DNA of 64,000 nucleotides, from the NCBI RefSeq assembly GCF_023035875.1, contig NZ_CP075379.1:558001-622000 (forward strand). Direction: 5' to 3'. A program made the position numbers and the translations under genes. The stretch comes from Borrelia puertoricensis (GTDB lineage Bacteria; Spirochaetota; Spirochaetia; Borreliales; Borreliaceae). This document shows positions 1 through 9,330 of the stretch, piece by piece (the first letter of the stretch is position 1; each line of letters starts with the position of its first letter). Below the pieces are notes generated by a model. The model saw only the letters and a list, made by a program, of their open reading frames with translations. It was not told where the DNA came from and searched no databases.

Positions 1-143
1 CTATACATTAAGAATTCTTCTTAATTTGTTTCTTTTAAATTGATAATAGGGGATAGCATGATTTGATTAAAAAAGTGAAATCAGGTTGTATTTTTTTGCA
101 ATAAATGTTATTATGGCGTAATTATTTTGTAAGGGCTTAGGAT

Positions 144-1223
144 ATGAAAAATTTTTTAATTACTATAATACTATTTTTGTCTTTTAGTACATCTTATGCC
201 AAGTTTGTATATTTCTCAGCGGGTTTTAGTACACAAGTTAGTCTTGAATCATTTTCTTTATTTAATAGAAAAACTGGTACAGTTTTAGATAAATTGATAA
301 GTTTTGAATTATTTACTATCTTGACAAATTTTCAAAATAATTTTCTTAATCGTTTAAGTGAATTTGAGGATAGTGCATCTTCTTTATATAGTTCTTTCCA
401 AAACAATTTAAGTCTTCTCACTAAGCTGTTTAAGAATAGGAAGGATCCAAATTCACAGGTGAATAATATGGAGGAGTCGGATTTGGATGATTTAGACTCG
501 CTTGTTAATAGTACTCATGATTTGAGAAAATTTTTGCGTGCATTGAGTAAATTGAACAAAAAGGTTACGCTTCAAAAATTAGGTGAGACTGGATCGAGTA
601 TAAGAAAGCTCTTAGTTGATTTAGAAAAAACGGCAAAACGCGCTCTTGAATTAAAAGAAGTAATATTTAGTCAATTAAATGAGTTTGGAATTAGTAATAA
701 AGATGATTTTTTGAGATTATGTAAAGAAATTTCTACACCAGGGACTGTTTTAAATGATGCTTTGCGGCAAAAATTGTCACCTTTATTTAGTACTGGTTTT
801 CAAGGTTATTTTCAAATTGGTCTTCCTATTGCTAGCAGTAATTTTTATTATGGATTTGAACTTGGATTTGGTGTGAATCTTGGAAGGATGATGTTTCCTA
901 ATTTAAACCTTTTAAAGGTTTCCTATCCTGTTAAGTTGGGTTCAGGGATAGTGCCAAGATTATTTATAAAATATGATATTTATTATTTAGCAGCTACTTT
1001 ATTTTCAGGTTTTGGTGATAGATCTTTAGTTGTAGATCCTGTTTATGCAGGAAATTTAATTGGTAATGGCGAAGTAACCAATCCTTTTAATGTTATTGAA
1101 ACAGGTCTTAGATTGAGATTAGCTTTTCTTAGTTTTGAATCGTCATTATTATTTTCTATTAATGATTTTAAATATAGAGATTTAAGGGCTGGATTTGGAT
1201 TTGAGATTCCGGTAGTTATTTAG
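144..1223 (+). CDS. Exported barrel-like hypothetical protein
   Basis: 359 residues, ATG start after a GGAT-rich leader. Residues 1-19 form a signal peptide (hydrophobic core LITIILFLSF, likely cut after SYA). Residues about 30-200 are polar and probably helical. The last 140 residues alternate aromatic and small residues in short amphipathic strands, as in an outer-membrane beta barrel; the segment YGFELGFGVNLGR and the C-terminal GFGFEIPVVI resemble the protein at 1912-2544. The two flank a TPR lipoprotein on the same strand, so they probably form one locus. The gene sits where B. burgdorferi has small exported proteins of unknown function. I infer an outer-membrane or periplasmic location; no enzymatic motif is visible. 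Confidence 0.75.
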   Translation: MKNFLITIILFLSFSTSYAKFVYFSAGFSTQVSLESFSLFNRKTGTVLDKLISFELFTILTNFQNNFLNRLSEFEDSASSLYSSFQNNLSLLTKLFKNRKDPNSQVNNMEESDLDDLDSLVNSTHDLRKFLRALSKLNKKVTLQKLGETGSSIRKLLVDLEKTAKRALELKEVIFSQLNEFGISNKDDFLRLCKEISTPGTVLNDALRQKLSPLFSTGFQGYFQIGLPIASSNFYYGFELGFGVNLGRMMFPNLNLLKVSYPVKLGSGIVPRLFIKYDIYYLAATLFSGFGDRSLVVDPVYAGNLIGNGEVTNPFNVIETGLRLRLAFLSFESSLLFSINDFKYRDLRAGFGFEIPVVI

Positions 1224-1269
1224 GCATTGATATTGATTGAAATTTGTAATGTTTATTTTAGTCTAGTAT

Positions 1270-1818
1270 TTGGGTTGTGTTTTGATATATAAGGGTTTAT
1301 TTTTTTTCCTTTTTTATTTTATATTGTCTTGTAAAACTTTTGCTGAAGATTATCAAGCTATTTCAGATGAGTATTATAAGCTTGCCAAATTAAATGAGGA
1401 ACTTGGTAATAATCAGTCATCCGTTGAGCTTTATGAACAAGCTATTAAATTTAATTCTAATGTGAATGATGCGTCTACTTATAATTTTATTTTGGCTTAT
1501 ATCAATTTGAAGAAATATGATGAGGCTGGCTTAAAGATTGAATCTTTATTGGAAAATGATCAGGACAATATTTTGTTGATTAATTTAAAAGCTTATCTAT
1601 ATTTTAAAAAGGAAAATTTAGAAGAGGCTTTGAAATTTTATTTAAAAACTTTGGAAATCGCACCTGCTAATCAAGAAGCTTTATTTAATGTTTTTTATAT
1701 TTATCATTTAAAGAAGGACATGGAAACTGCAAAGAAGTATATTTTGAAATATAAGGAATTAAAATATTCAGTTCCTTCTAATGCAAGTGAGATAGTCTCG
1801 TCCGTTTTGGAGAATTAA
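1270..1818 (+). CDS. TPR-repeat putative lipoprotein
   Basis: 182 residues from a TTG start; no clear Shine-Dalgarno precedes it, so the start is uncertain (a GTG lies seven bases downstream in another frame). The N-terminus has a hydrophobic stretch (LFFFLFYFILSC) ending in a lipobox-like ILSC, so Cys may be lipidated. Residues about 27-165 carry tandem helix pairs of TPR type (for example YYKLAKLNEELGNNQSSVEL, and EEALKFYLKTLEIAPANQEA). TPR proteins act as scaffolds. Its position between two barrel-like exported proteins suggests an envelope complex. Function unknown. Confidence 0.75.
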   Translation: MGCVLIYKGLFFFLFYFILSCKTFAEDYQAISDEYYKLAKLNEELGNNQSSVELYEQAIKFNSNVNDASTYNFILAYINLKKYDEAGLKIESLLENDQDNILLINLKAYLYFKKENLEEALKFYLKTLEIAPANQEALFNVFYIYHLKKDMETAKKYILKYKELKYSVPSNASEIVSSVLEN

Positions 1819-1911
1819 AGTTTAAAGATTGTTTTATGCTAATTTTGGCATTCATTTTTTAATGATCTTAATGTGAAAATTCATTTAAATATTTTGGGAG
1901 ACTTAAGTATT

Positions 1912-2544
1912 ATGCAGATAAAGATTTTATTTTTAACTTTATTGATATTTATCACAGGTAATGCTTTCTCGGATGTTGCTTTTGAACTTAATTTGGGAGT
2001 GGGTCTGGATTTTCCGGTTAGTACTATTTCAAACTTTTATAATACAGCTTTATATATTGGTGAAGAACTTGAGAGTAATATGTCTGATTTGGCTAGAGAA
2101 AAAATCGTTACAGATTTTGCAGATATGGTTAATATTGCTAAGACCGGTTTAACTTATGGAGGATATGCTCAAATGGGAGCAAAATTTGATGATTTTTTTT
2201 CGCTTGGTTTTGAACTTGGATTTAGTTTTAATGTATTGAGGTATGTTAATTGTAAGGGACGGTTGAATGATATTTTTTCATTCATTGCAACTATTGAATC
2301 TAGAGTTTATACAAGGTTAGATTTTTTTATTGGAGCTGTTGCATTATTGACTGGACCTAGAGTTAATATGGCTACTGCTTTTAGGGATTCCATCATGGAT
2401 GAATATGGTATTTTTGGTTGGGATCTTGGTGCAAGATCTACATTTGCCTTTTTGGTACTTGAGGGATATTATTGTTGGAATATTCAGAATAATAAATTTT
2501 CTGATTTTAAATTTGGTATAGGGTTTGAGTTTGGAGTTATTTAG
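1912..2544 (+). CDS. Exported barrel-like hypothetical protein, paralogue of 144-1223
   Basis: 210 residues from ATG at 1912, chosen because GGGAG lies 11 bases upstream and a clean signal peptide begins there (MQIKILFLTLLIFITGNAFS). The open frame extends upstream to a GTG at 1873, which would bury the signal peptide. The mature part has glycine- and aromatic-rich strands: SLGFELGFSFNVLR, and the C-terminus FKFGIGFEFGVI, both echoed in the protein at 144-1223. Two Cys are present in the middle and C-terminal parts (VNCKG, YYCW). I infer a small outer-membrane barrel or periplasmic protein; function unknown. Confidence 0.75.
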   Translation: MQIKILFLTLLIFITGNAFSDVAFELNLGVGLDFPVSTISNFYNTALYIGEELESNMSDLAREKIVTDFADMVNIAKTGLTYGGYAQMGAKFDDFFSLGFELGFSFNVLRYVNCKGRLNDIFSFIATIESRVYTRLDFFIGAVALLTGPRVNMATAFRDSIMDEYGIFGWDLGARSTFAFLVLEGYYCWNIQNNKFSDFKFGIGFEFGVI

Positions 2545-2652
2545 GTGGATAATAAATAAATTTTTGCATTTTTAAGCTTATTGCATTGTCTAGTTTTAAT
2601 TTGCTCATGATTAAAATTGTTACTGTTTTAACTTTAGAGATTTTCCTTAATC

Positions 2653-2682
2653 TTGTGTGAATTATTTGTATTGATGTACAAT
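2653..2682 (+). promoter_or_regulatory. Possible promoter of prs-xylB
   Basis: TTGTGT (2653-2658) and TACAAT (2677-2682) are separated by 18 bases and lie about 40 bases before the prs start. The -10 is good, the -35 matches only three positions. Confidence 0.35.
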
Positions 2683-2721
2683 GAAGTAAAGAGTTTTTGT
2701 TTGAGGTAGGGAGTTTTAAAA

Positions 2722-3942
2722 TTGGGTTTGCTTATTAAGAAATCAATAGGAATTATTGCCTGTCCTGGTGGAAGGGTATTTGCAGATAAAATAATGGAAG
2801 AACTTAAAAAAATATTTTTAGAGAGTGAGAGTGAAGTTATTGAAAAAATTTCGCAAACTTCTAGTTGTTTCAAAGAAGATGTCTTGAAGCTTGAAGAAAT
2901 TTTGTCTCCTTTTTTAGAAGGACTTGAATTTTCTAACTTAAGATTTGATGAGTCGGTGGAAATTCCTGTAAACTTTGTTAAGTTTGCTAATGGTGAATTT
3001 AAAGCAGAAATTTTAAAAACCATAAGAAATAAAGATATTTTTATTGTGCAAGATGTTTCTAATACTTATCCAGTTAATGTAAATAATAATGAAAAAGTAG
3101 TAATGACAATTAATGATCATTTAATGAATTTGATGACCACAGTAGATGCATGCATGCAGGCTAAGGCTAATTCTGTTAGTGTTATCATTCCTTCTTATCC
3201 TTACTCGAGGCAAGATAAAAAGCATTCAAGAGAAGGTTTAACAGCAAGTCTTTTTGGGAGATTTTTAGAAGAATTGAGAGTTAAACATATTTTAACACTA
3301 GACATTCATTCAAAAGCGATTGAAAATGTTTTTAGAAAAACGTATTTTGAAAATTTGAATGCATCTTATGAAATTTTTGATGCTTTAGCTGAATTAATAG
3401 ATATTAGAGATTCAAGTTTGGTAGTTGTTTCTCCTGATACAGGTGCTGTTAATAGGAACAAATTTTTTGCGTCTAATCTTAAAAGGCCTTTAGCTTTGCT
3501 TTATAAGGAAAGAGATTATTCAAAGGTAACTCATAATGTGAACGATTCTAATATTTCTGTTACTAAACTTTTAGGAGATGTTGAGGGTAAAAATGTTTTT
3601 ATGAGTGATGATATTTTAGCTACTGGTGGAACTTTAATTAAGGCTGTGAAACTTTTAAAAAGTATGGGGGCTAAGAAGATTATATGTGCAATAAGTCTTC
3701 CATTTTTTAATGGAGATGCAATTAAATATTTTGATAAAGCTTATGAGGAAGGCTATTTTTATAAAATAATTGGGACAAATGCTGTGTATCATGATGATAG
3801 ACTTATAAGTAAACCTTGGTATTATGAGGCTAATGTTGCACATCTTTTTGCAGGTGCAATTTTTGCCATTCACAATAGGATTAGTTTGCAAAAAATTCTT
3901 GATAGAAGTCATGACATTCAAAATTTGATTTCTAAGAGTTAA
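2722..3942 (+). CDS. prs: Ribose-phosphate pyrophosphokinase (PRPP synthetase)
   Basis: 406 residues; makes PRPP from ribose 5-phosphate and ATP for nucleotide synthesis and salvage. TTG start, with GGGAG 8 bases upstream. Visible family motifs: KFANGEF near residue 90 (ATP-loop region), IIPSYPYSRQDKKHSRE, LDIHSKAIENVF with the His, VVVSPDTGAVNR, and the PRPP loop SDDILATGGT. Bacterial enzymes are about 315 residues; this one carries about 50 extra residues after the first helix (roughly 35-85) and small additions elsewhere. The PRPP loop has Ala where most enzymes have Asp (DDxxDTGGT). The Lys and Arg of the flexible loop seem kept (LLYKERDYSK). xylB follows four bases later. Confidence 0.9.
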   Translation: MGLLIKKSIGIIACPGGRVFADKIMEELKKIFLESESEVIEKISQTSSCFKEDVLKLEEILSPFLEGLEFSNLRFDESVEIPVNFVKFANGEFKAEILKTIRNKDIFIVQDVSNTYPVNVNNNEKVVMTINDHLMNLMTTVDACMQAKANSVSVIIPSYPYSRQDKKHSREGLTASLFGRFLEELRVKHILTLDIHSKAIENVFRKTYFENLNASYEIFDALAELIDIRDSSLVVVSPDTGAVNRNKFFASNLKRPLALLYKERDYSKVTHNVNDSNISVTKLLGDVEGKNVFMSDDILATGGTLIKAVKLLKSMGAKKIICAISLPFFNGDAIKYFDKAYEEGYFYKIIGTNAVYHDDRLISKPWYYEANVAHLFAGAIFAIHNRISLQKILDRSHDIQNLISKS

Positions 3943-3946
3943 TTTT

Positions 3947-5311
3947 ATGGATGTACTCAGTATTGATATTGGTACTAGTACTTTAAAATCTGCTTTAATT
4001 AATTCTCATCATGGGGTTTTAGAGGGTTTTGATGTAAATTATTTTGATTATTTCAGTATTGATTTTGAAAACTTTGATTATAAAATATGGCTTTTTGCTT
4101 TCAAGAGAATAATTTCTAATTTTAAGTATAAAAAAATAGATTGTATTTCTATTAGTGGGATTTCTCCATGTCTAATAGCTCTTGATTCAAATTTGGTGCC
4201 TTTGGAAGTTTTACATTGGAATTCTTCTAAGGTGGTTGGTAACTTTAGAGGAAAGTCATCTTTCTTACCCTTTGTGCTTAGCACAGTTGAGAGGGGAGTT
4301 TATGGCAAGGTCAGATATTTTGTATCTTGTTTTGAATATTTTATTTATTTGCTTACAGGTAATCTGATTACAAGCTATCCAAGTTTGTCTTATATCCCTT
4401 TTATTTGGAATGATATTGAAATAAGAGAGTATAATCTTGACACAAATAAATTTCCCCCTTTCTTAAGGATGGGAGAGGTTGCTGGCCGGGTTACTAATAG
4501 TGCTAGTATTGAATTTGGCATTGATAGTGGGATAGAAGTAATTAATGCTGGAATGGATTATTTAAGCGTGCTTATTGGAAGTGGGGCATTCTTTTCTGGA
4601 ATTGTATCAAATAGAACAGGTACAAGCGAGGGTTTGAATTTTATCTCAGATTCATATTTGTCAGATTTTTCTTTGGTGTATCCTTATTTTTTAGATAATT
4701 TATTTGTTATTGGAAGAATAGTTCCTTCTGGATACTTATTGCAATTGTTTAAAGATAGATTATTTAAAAAGAAAAAATCGTTTGAGGAATTTTTTGAAGA
4801 GATTCCTAGAGTATATGATTCAGGTAGTGTTTATTTTTATTTAAGTAAGAGGAAGCTTTTTTCTGATCATATTTTAATAGATTCGCAAATAAGAGATAAT
4901 TTGAGTAAAGGTATTTTCGGAACAGTAGATAATCCTTTACAGGTAGGAATTGCAATTCTTGAAGCTGCTTATTTTTCCTTTTACAATAAAATACTTCAGA
5001 TTAAATCTTTTAAAGGGGATGTTTTAGACATTTTTGTGAGTGGTTCTAATTCAGATAATTTGTTTTTAAATGAACTCAAAGCGAATATTATTGGTAAAGA
5101 TTTAAAGATTTTTGAGTTTAAACATGCCGAGATTATCGGTAATGCAATCTTGGCTTTTTGTTGCTTAGGGGAGTTCGATAGCTTAGATAAGGCATTTAAA
5201 AAGCTTGCTAAATTTAAACAGGTTATATCCTTTAGTGCCAGTATGCATGATGTTTATTTAGAGAAATATCATAAGTATGTCTCTAATTTTGATTTATTTG
5301 TTAATAGTTAA
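3947..5311 (+). CDS. xylB: FGGY-family carbohydrate kinase (xylulokinase-like)
   Basis: 454 residues. The N-terminal ATPase motif LSIDIGTSTLKSALI is the phosphate-1 motif of FGGY sugar kinases; SISGISPCLIALD, INAGMDYLSVLIGSGAFFSG and RTGTSEGLN fit the FGGY fold. A C-terminal half follows (DIFVSGSNSDNLFLNELKAN, the adenosine-motif region). Phosphorylates a pentulose or similar sugar; xylulose is inferred from the usual annotation at this position in Borrelia, and the substrate cannot be read from sequence. ATG four bases after prs, so co-transcribed. Its last 18 bases overlap the convergent SPOR gene. Confidence 0.8.
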   Translation: MDVLSIDIGTSTLKSALINSHHGVLEGFDVNYFDYFSIDFENFDYKIWLFAFKRIISNFKYKKIDCISISGISPCLIALDSNLVPLEVLHWNSSKVVGNFRGKSSFLPFVLSTVERGVYGKVRYFVSCFEYFIYLLTGNLITSYPSLSYIPFIWNDIEIREYNLDTNKFPPFLRMGEVAGRVTNSASIEFGIDSGIEVINAGMDYLSVLIGSGAFFSGIVSNRTGTSEGLNFISDSYLSDFSLVYPYFLDNLFVIGRIVPSGYLLQLFKDRLFKKKKSFEEFFEEIPRVYDSGSVYFYLSKRKLFSDHILIDSQIRDNLSKGIFGTVDNPLQVGIAILEAAYFSFYNKILQIKSFKGDVLDIFVSGSNSDNLFLNELKANIIGKDLKIFEFKHAEIIGNAILAFCCLGEFDSLDKAFKKLAKFKQVISFSASMHDVYLEKYHKYVSNFDLFVNS

Positions 5312-5998
5312 TATGTAAGCATCTTTAAATTCACTTGAGCCTGATATTTTATTGAGATCAATTTTTGCTTCTGATATGGTTTTGTAAGGTCCAGATCTGA
5401 CTCTATAGGTGTCTTTATCGTTTATTGTTGCTGAATAAATTTTTGCATTTATTTTATATTTCATCAATTCTTGAATATTGTTATCAGCAGAGATTGGATC
5501 TGAGAGTGATGCAAATTGTATGTAGTATTCTTTTAGAGGGTCATATTTGTTTTCAAAGTTATTGTGTTTTTGTTCTTTTTTGTTTTCTTGATTTGTCTTT
5601 GCAAGTGTTTGTGTTTTTTGCAATTTTTCTTCTTTTGTGTATGTTTTTGTAGTTTTATTTTGATTTATGCTCTGTGATTCTTTTTTGTTAATAATTTTTT
5701 TATTATTTTGATTTATACTACTATTGAAACTTTTATCTTGTTTGACCTCTTGTGTAAGGTCAATTATGATTTCATTTGGATTATCAGTTATTTCTAAAGT
5801 ATCTTCATTGTTTTCACTTTCTATAACTTTTTCATCTTTTGTCTCTTGTAAAATAATATTTTTACTTGCGATGTCGGAGGCTAAGTTTTTATTTGGGAAG
5901 AAAATAATTATTCCAAGAAATATAATTGTACAAACAATTACAATTGAAGTTAATGCTACTAAAAATCCTTTGTTATTATTTTCATTAAAATCTCTCAT
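5294..5998 (-). CDS. SPOR-domain membrane-anchored protein
   Basis: 234 residues. A short cytoplasmic tail is followed by one membrane segment (residues about 12-34, LVALTSIVIVCTIIFLGIII), a low-complexity Lys/Asn/Gln linker (about 40-155), and a C-terminal SPOR domain (about 160-234) beginning YYIQFASLSDPISADN and containing YRVRSGPYKTISEAK. SPOR domains bind septal glycan strands lacking stem peptides, so a role in division or wall remodelling is likely. Last gene of the minus-strand cheY-fliS-polA-coaE run; its ATG directly abuts the coaE stop. The tail overlaps xylB. Confidence 0.85.
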   Translation of the reverse strand: MRDFNENNNKGFLVALTSIVIVCTIIFLGIIIFFPNKNLASDIASKNIILQETKDEKVIESENNEDTLEITDNPNEIIIDLTQEVKQDKSFNSSINQNNKKIINKKESQSINQNKTTKTYTKEEKLQKTQTLAKTNQENKKEQKHNNFENKYDPLKEYYIQFASLSDPISADNNIQELMKYKINAKIYSATINDKDTYRVRSGPYKTISEAKIDLNKISGSSEFKDAYILTINK

Positions 5999-6595
5999 CT
6001 ATATTACCTCTTTCATCTTTGTCCTAATTTCATTTTTTAGATATTCATAGCTCTTATTGTTAATTATATTTATTATTTTTGAATTTAGAATGTTTTTGTT
6101 TAAAAAAATATCTTTTTGACACTTAAGAATATTTATAATCGAATTTTCATCAATATTGCGACTTAATCTGAGTCTTTTTTTTATTATCTCATCATTTGTT
6201 TTTGTTATAAATATATGCCCGCAGAATTTTGCAAGATTTAATTTAAAAAGTAGTGCAGCATTAATTATAATTTTATCAAATTTTTTCTTTAATATTACTT
6301 GTTCTACTTCTTTATATATAAGGGGATGTGTTATTGCTTCTAATTTTTCTAGTTTTTTTCTGTCATTAAATACAATATTTCTCAGTTTTATTCTTTCTAT
6401 TTCGTTTTTATTATTTAATATTTGTTTCCCAAATATCTTGACTACTGTGTCTTGTTTTGCTTGTAGGGCTATGTGTCCAATTTTATCTACATTTATTTCG
6501 TGAAAGCCATATTCACTGCTAATGATTTTTGAAACGGTGTCTTTGCCAGTTGATATTTTACCAGTTATGCCAATTATTGATGAATTTCTCCCCAT
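5999..6595 (-). CDS. coaE: Dephospho-CoA kinase
   Basis: 198 residues; last step of coenzyme A synthesis, ATP-dependent phosphorylation of dephospho-CoA. The P-loop is GITGKISTGKDT near residues 9-20; most CoaE have GGIGSGKST. Further marks are DKIGHIALQ (the D of the DADxIxH motif is kept), the ITHPLIY motif, and KRLRLSRN in the lid region. Its start overlaps the end of polA by 22 bases, and the SPOR gene follows immediately, so the three are translated from one message. Length is normal for the family. Confidence 0.88.
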   Translation of the reverse strand: MGRNSSIIGITGKISTGKDTVSKIISSEYGFHEINVDKIGHIALQAKQDTVVKIFGKQILNNKNEIERIKLRNIVFNDRKKLEKLEAITHPLIYKEVEQVILKKKFDKIIINAALLFKLNLAKFCGHIFITKTNDEIIKKRLRLSRNIDENSIINILKCQKDIFLNKNILNSKIINIINNKSYEYLKNEIRTKMKEVI

Positions 6596-9330
6596 GATTT
6601 TCCAGTCTCAATATTTACTTTTAGAGGAAGTTTTAAAGGATAGGCATTTTCCATCATTTCTTTGATTATTTTGTTTACTTCTTCACATTCTTGTTCGGGT
6701 GATTCGATTAGCATTTCATCGTGTACTTGTAAGAGTATTTTTGACTTTAAGTTTTTATTTTTAAGTTCATTATATACTTTAATCATTGCGATTTTCATTA
6801 TATCGGATGCACTGCCTTGAATTGTACTATTTATTGCTATTCGTTCAGCTCCTGAGCGTTCTGAGTAATTTTGACTATTAATTTCTTTTATATATCTCCT
6901 TCTTTTAAGAAGAGTTTCACTGTATCCATTTTGTCTGACAAAATCTATTTGATTTTGTATAAAAGTTTTTATTTTAGAATAAAGATTGAAGTATGCATCG
7001 ATGAACTTTTGAGCCTCTTCTCTTTTAATAGACAGTTCTTTTGAGAGTCTAAAGGCTGACATTCTATAAATTATTCCAAAATTAATTGATTTTGCTATTC
7101 TTCTCATGGAAGATGTTACTTTTTCCTCATCTACTTTAAAGAGTTGTGATGCTGTTTTTATGTGAATGTCTTTTTTATTTTTAAATGACTCAATTAGTGA
7201 TTCGTCTTCTGAGAGGTGGGCTAGTATAACAAGTTCAATTTGTGAATAGTCAGCAGAAATAAAAATATTGCCTTTCTCAGGCTTAAATGCTTCTCTTATT
7301 TTACGTCCTTTTTCATCTTTGATTGGGATATTTTGTAGGTTAGGTGAGGTGCTTGAAATGCGACCCGTTGCTGTTTTTGTTTGTATGAAATTTGTATGTA
7401 TTTTATTTGTTTTTTCATTTACAAACTCTATTAAATTATCTGTATATGTATTTTTTAGTTTTGCGATTTGTCTATATTGTATGAGTTTTGGTATAGATTC
7501 ATGTTGCTCTTTTATTGTCTCTAGTACTTTAATATCTGTTGAATCTTGCTTGACATTTTGGGGTAGTACTAGATTTAATCTTTCAAATAAGACTGTATGT
7601 AATTGTTTCGTTGAATTTAGATTAAATTCAATACCTATATTTTTTATTATCTCATTTTCAATTAATTTTAATTCTTTATCAAGTTCACAGCCATATTGTC
7701 TTAGATAAATTTTATCAAGATAAATTCCATTTTCTTCCATTTCTGTAATGACATTGCTAAATGGCATTTCTATATCTGTCATTAGATTTTCAAGCTTGTC
7801 TTCTTTTAGTTTTTTTGTAAAGATTTTAAATAACCTGAAAGTAATATCAGCATCTTCAGCAGCATAATTGGAGACTATCTCAAGTGGGACGTCTTTCAAA
7901 GTACTATTTTGTGCTACTATTTCTTCGTACCTGATATTTTTATGCATTAAATATTTTTCTGCTAAGAAATCAAGAGATACTTTTGTGTTTGGATCGATAA
8001 CATATGCTGCTATCATTGTATCAAAGTAAGGTGGGATTGCATTAAATTCATGTTTTTTAAGTATTTTGTAATCGAATTTGTAGTTTTGACCAATTAACTT
8101 AGGTTTTGCTTTAAAAAATTCATTGAATTTTTGGATTATGTATTCTTTTTCAATAGTTTTTTTTTCTTTAGTTTCTATAGGAATATAGTAGCTTTCAAAT
8201 TCTTTAAATGAAACCGAAATTCCTATGATTTGCGCTTCATTGACATTAAGCGAAGTTGTTTCTGTATCTATTGCTACATAGTTTGCTTGTTTTAGTTTTT
8301 CTATTAGTAAGTCAAGTTGTTCTTTTTTTAATATTGTTTCATATTTGATATTTTCTTCTTGTATTGTTTTAAGAGCATTTGAAGGTGATGTTGTTTGTGA
8401 AATCTCTGTGTCTGTTTGATTTATGTTGGTTTCAAAGAGTGACTTTTGTGTTTGATTTGTAGCATATCTTTTTTTTAATATAGTCTTGTAAGATTTAATT
8501 AGGGTTGTTGCAGAATATTCTTCAAATAATGAAAGGATGTCTTCTTTTAAGTTTTTCAGTTTAAATTTTTCAAGTGATGGCAATTTTAGATCGTCTACAA
8601 GACTTATAAGTTCATAACTTAAAAAGGCATTTTCTCTCTCTCTTAGTAATATTTCTCTATATTTATTGTTGATGGAGTCTAAATTATCGTATATTCCATT
8701 TAATGTGTGAAATTCATTTAATAGCTTGACAGCTCCCTTTTTCCCAATTCCTTTGATACCTGGTATATTATCTGATCTGTCTCCAACAATGGATAAATAA
8801 TCTTTGATTTGGGATTTATTTACTCCAAATTTTTTTATCACATAATCATTATCCATTTCCACAAAGCTACTATTCTCGATTTTAATTATTTTGGTTTTAT
8901 CCGACATCAGTTGTAATAAATCTTTGTCTGGAGAAATGATATAAGTTAAGTAATTGTTGCTTTCTGTTTTTTTTGCAAAGCTGGCTATAAGATCATCAGC
9001 TTCGTATCCTTGTATTTCGAACATTGGGATGTTTGCTTTTATTAAACTTTCTTTGATCCAGTAAATTTGAGGAATTAAATTATCTGGAGGAGCATCTCTT
9101 GTTGCTTTGTAACTTGGATACTTTTGTTGTCTAAATGTTTGTGTCTCTGAGTCAAAAGTTACGATTAGATTTTCTGGATTTTTCTCTTTTATTATGAAAA
9201 AAAGAGTTTTGAAAAATCCAATAAATGCATTAACATTTTCTCCTTTGCTATTTGTTAAAGGATTGTTTTTCATTACATGATAGTTTCTAAATATTATATT
9301 TAAGGCGTCAATTAGGTAAATTTCTTTCAT
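6574..9330 (-). CDS. polA: DNA polymerase I
   Basis: 918 residues. Residues 1-290: 5'-3' exonuclease (IVTFDSE, EIQGYEADDLIAS, SIVGDRSDNIPGIKGIGKKG). About 330-510: 3'-5' exonuclease with the catalytic acids apparently intact (YVAIDTETTSLN, GQNYKFDYKIL, YAAEDADITFRLF), so proofreading should work. About 530-918: polymerase with motif A FISADYSQIELVILAHL, motif B around SINFGIIYRMSAFRLS and motif C LLQVHDEMLIE. Motif B has Arg where E. coli has Gly after the Tyr. Fills gaps and removes primers. Overlaps coaE downstream and, by four bases, the gene upstream. Confidence 0.97.
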   Translation of the reverse strand: MKEIYLIDALNIIFRNYHVMKNNPLTNSKGENVNAFIGFFKTLFFIIKEKNPENLIVTFDSETQTFRQQKYPSYKATRDAPPDNLIPQIYWIKESLIKANIPMFEIQGYEADDLIASFAKKTESNNYLTYIISPDKDLLQLMSDKTKIIKIENSSFVEMDNDYVIKKFGVNKSQIKDYLSIVGDRSDNIPGIKGIGKKGAVKLLNEFHTLNGIYDNLDSINNKYREILLRERENAFLSYELISLVDDLKLPSLEKFKLKNLKEDILSLFEEYSATTLIKSYKTILKKRYATNQTQKSLFETNINQTDTEISQTTSPSNALKTIQEENIKYETILKKEQLDLLIEKLKQANYVAIDTETTSLNVNEAQIIGISVSFKEFESYYIPIETKEKKTIEKEYIIQKFNEFFKAKPKLIGQNYKFDYKILKKHEFNAIPPYFDTMIAAYVIDPNTKVSLDFLAEKYLMHKNIRYEEIVAQNSTLKDVPLEIVSNYAAEDADITFRLFKIFTKKLKEDKLENLMTDIEMPFSNVITEMEENGIYLDKIYLRQYGCELDKELKLIENEIIKNIGIEFNLNSTKQLHTVLFERLNLVLPQNVKQDSTDIKVLETIKEQHESIPKLIQYRQIAKLKNTYTDNLIEFVNEKTNKIHTNFIQTKTATGRISSTSPNLQNIPIKDEKGRKIREAFKPEKGNIFISADYSQIELVILAHLSEDESLIESFKNKKDIHIKTASQLFKVDEEKVTSSMRRIAKSINFGIIYRMSAFRLSKELSIKREEAQKFIDAYFNLYSKIKTFIQNQIDFVRQNGYSETLLKRRRYIKEINSQNYSERSGAERIAINSTIQGSASDIMKIAMIKVYNELKNKNLKSKILLQVHDEMLIESPEQECEEVNKIIKEMMENAYPLKLPLKVNIETGKSWGEIHQ

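Noticed and set aside
2634-3023. Open frame of 129 codons antisense to the start of prs
   Set aside because: Overlaps the conserved prs N-terminus and its promoter region; Ser-rich shadow translation.
7268-7708. Open frame of 146 codons antisense to polA
   Set aside because: Shadow of the polymerase domain; no ribosome site and no recognisable protein.
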